A program made the translations under genes and the position numbers. From Lachancea mirantina (lineage: Eukaryota; Ascomycota; Saccharomycetes; Saccharomycetales; Saccharomycetaceae), in NCBI GenBank assembly GCA_900074745.1, contig LT598467.1:992001-1056000 (forward strand): 64,000 nucleotides of DNA, written 5' to 3'. Below, piece by piece: positions 63,001 to 64,000 of the stretch. The notes under the pieces were generated by a model. It had not been told where the DNA came from, ran no database searches, and saw nothing but the letters and a program-made list of their open reading frames with translations. Positions within the stretch are counted from its first letter, which is position 1; every line of letters starts with the position of its first letter.

Positions 63001-64000
63001 TGTATCGTTGACAGTCCAAGCCTTCATGAATAATGGTTTGAAACTGGAATTGATCGAGCTCTTGGAAAAGATCATCTTGGAGCCATCTCCATTTAATGAG
63101 AACACTGCCTTACAAGGACTTCTTCTTCTATCTGCCATCAGATACGAACCTTCAAAAGTTGCGTCTTACATTGAAAAGCTCGATAGTTACGATGTTGATG
63201 AGATTGCGCCAATGTGCATTCAAAGCGGTCTAAATGAGGAGGCATTCGAGATTTACAACAAAAACGAGAAGTATCAGAAGGCACTTCAAGTTTTGGTTGA
63301 GGAAATTCTATCATTGGATCGCGCCGAAGCTTACGTGGACAAAATCAACACACCCGAACTTTGGTCTCAACTGGGCTCAGCTCAGCTCGTCGGCTTGCGT
63401 ATAACCGAGGCGATTGAATCCTATATAAAAGCCAATGATCCTTCCAATTATGAGAATGTGATTGAGACGGCAGAGCAAGCGAACAAGTATGAGGCTTTGG
63501 TTTCGTTTTTACTAATGGCCAGACAGACCTTAAAAGAGCCAAAGATTGACGGTGCTTTGATTCTGGCTTACGCTGACCTCGGCAAACTTCATGAAATTGA
63601 AAACCTCCTTGCTGGTACAACTGTTGCAGACTTGGATGCAGTTGGGGAAAAGCTGTTTGAAAAGGAGGACTTTAAGGCTGCCAGACTATGCTTCTCCGCC
63701 GTTTCCAATTATTCTAAGCTCGCCACCACTTTGGTGTATCTCAACGACTACCAGGCTGCTGTTGATACAGCAAGGAAGGCCTCGAATGTTAGAGTTTGGA
63801 GAGAAGTTAGCGACGCCTGTGTTGACAACAAGGAGTTCAGGCTGGCTCAAATTTGTGGTCTTAACTTGATTGTTCATGCTGAAGAACTTGACGAGCTCGT
63901 TGAAAAATACGAAACTAGCGGATACTTCGAGGAACTGATCTCTCTGTTCGAAGCTGGGCTAGGATTAGAAAGAGCGCACATGGGCATGTTTACCGAGCTT
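60026..64000 (+). CDS. CHC1: Clathrin heavy chain Chc1 (partial, runs off the edge)
   Basis: Heavy chain of the clathrin triskelion for Golgi/endosome and plasma-membrane coated vesicles. The frame opens at 60026 (MSDLPIEFTELVDLTSLG) and stays open for 1325 codons to the window end; the S. cerevisiae protein has 1653 residues, so about 330 are missing to the right. The N-terminal seven-blade beta-propeller (residues about 1-330) binds adaptors; LTQRHANLNNTQIINF and GKIQLFSKARGISQAIDGH are recognisable. Helical clathrin heavy-chain repeats follow, as in QVVEYLLDHG-type and ALVDSFVRCIEL-type positions of the family. Start choice is supported by the homologous N-terminus. Confidence 0.97.
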   Translation, partial: MSDLPIEFTELVDLTSLGISPQSLDFRSTTFESDHYVTVRESNNGANSVAIVDLQNGNQVIRKNMGGDSAIMHPSQMVISVRANGTIVQIFNLETKSKLKSFTLEEPVLFWRWISDQTLGFVSTNSLYVSHVFDGQVGLKPEKLTQRHANLNNTQIINFVANKNLDWFAVVGIIQENGRIAGKIQLFSKARGISQAIDGHVAHFSQILLEGNPQPVQVFVTGNRNVTTGAGELRIIEIDHDSANPKPYQKKTVDIFFPPDAVNDFPLALQVSEKYGVVYVLTKYGFIHLYELETGTNLFVNRITAESVFCATSYNDKTGIACINKKGQVLAVEISTSQIVPYVLNKLSNVSLALAMASRGGLPGADDLFIKQFDSLLASGDYQNAAKVAASSQQLRTQNTINRLKNIQAAPGAISPILLYFSTLLDKGKLNKYETIELAKPVLQQDRKQLFEKWLKEDKLECSEELGDIVKQFDTTLALACYLRANSHSKVITCLAELQQFDRIIPYAEKVGYQPNFVVLISSLLRSSPDKASEFAISLLQSPKTAAEIDIEKIADIFFGQNFVQQGTSFLLDALKGDTPDQGHLQTRVLEVNLLHAPQVADAILGNNIFSHYDKPTIASLAEKAGLYQRALENYTDIKDIKRCIVHSNALPADWIVSFFGKLNVEQSLTCLRALMDANLQANLQIVIQVATKFSDLLGSQVLIKLFEEYRATEGLYYYLASLVNLTDDKDVVFKYIQAAAKIGQYKEVERVVKSNNVYDPEKVKNFLKDAKLPDQMPLVIVADRFNFIHDLILYLYKAHEFKFIEVYVQQVNPSKTPQVVAALLDVDCDEKVIQNLLQTVLGQVPIAELTNEVEKRNRLKILLPFLEQSLAQGTQEQAVYNTLAKIYIDSNNSPEKFLKENNQYDTLDVGRYCEKRDPYLAYIAYEKGLNDDDLIRITNENSMYKYQARYLLSRSDLELWNKVLGEENMHRRQLVDAVVGSGIGELSDPEPVSLTVQAFMNNGLKLELIELLEKIILEPSPFNENTALQGLLLLSAIRYEPSKVASYIEKLDSYDVDEIAPMCIQSGLNEEAFEIYNKNEKYQKALQVLVEEILSLDRAEAYVDKINTPELWSQLGSAQLVGLRITEAIESYIKANDPSNYENVIETAEQANKYEALVSFLLMARQTLKEPKIDGALILAYADLGKLHEIENLLAGTTVADLDAVGEKLFEKEDFKAARLCFSAVSNYSKLATTLVYLNDYQAAVDTARKASNVRVWREVSDACVDNKEFRLAQICGLNLIVHAEELDELVEKYETSGYFEELISLFEAGLGLERAHMGMFTEL

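Overview
The window is nuclear DNA from a budding yeast of the family Saccharomycetaceae. The evidence is compact, mostly intronless genes, TACTAAC-type branchpoints in the few introns, CDC-type point-centromere protein Ndc10/Cbf2, and proteins closely resembling those of Saccharomyces cerevisiae throughout. The species did not pass through (or descends from before) the whole-genome duplication: from about 12.9 to 40.5 kb a single series of genes interleaves the members of two S. cerevisiae paralogous blocks (YGR134W-YGR143W and YPR152C-YPR160W), with one copy each of LSB1/PIN3, TPO2/TPO3, VPS62/TDA6, BTN2/CUR1 and SKN1/KRE6. The genus cannot be fixed from the sequence alone; a Lachancea-, Torulaspora- or Zygosaccharomyces-like species would fit.

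Layout. 0-12.5 kb matches the S. cerevisiae YKR008W-YKR001C order: RSC4, MEH1, MRPL13, a spliced YKR005C homologue, a spliced ECM9, OSH6, PAP1, VPS1. 12.9-40.5 kb is the doubly syntenic block: CAF130, an aldo-keto reductase, URN1, PRE9, a three-exon MAY24 (YPR153W), LSB1/PIN3, NCA2, a TPO2/TPO3 exporter in a GC-rich island, a SAM methyltransferase without an obvious S. cerevisiae counterpart, a 3.4-kb gene-poor stretch with a decayed HSP60 copy, CBF2/NDC10, VPS62, BTN2, tRNA-Ala(AGC), a SIS-domain sugar-phosphate isomerase-like gene, and KRE6/SKN1. 41.6-64 kb starts with tRNA-Gly(GCC) and then follows the YGL201C-YGL206C order (MCM6, ARO8, KEX1, POX1, CHC1) with GPH1, a JEN-type carboxylate permease, tRNA-His(GTG) and CHO1 interspersed. 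CHC1 runs off the right edge.

Most genes are housekeeping: chromatin, vacuolar TORC1 scaffold, mitochondrial ribosome, lipid transfer, polyadenylation, membrane fission, proteasome, replication helicase, kinetochore, cell-wall glucan, glycogen, amino-acid, phospholipid and fatty-acid metabolism, and clathrin coat. Several promoters carry recognisable control sites: a four-unit heat-shock element upstream of BTN2, a Gcn4 site upstream of ARO8, an inositol-type UAS before CHO1, a proteasome (Rpn4-type) element before PRE9, stress elements before GPH1, and Reb1 sites in several promoter regions.

The parts most worth a second look are the SIS-domain gene (KdsD/GutQ-like active site in an organism not expected to make KDO), the methyltransferase beside the GC-rich TPO locus, the second intron in MAY24, the HSP60 pseudogene, and a perfect 24-bp palindrome in the TPO promoter. 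No clearly new multi-gene system was found.
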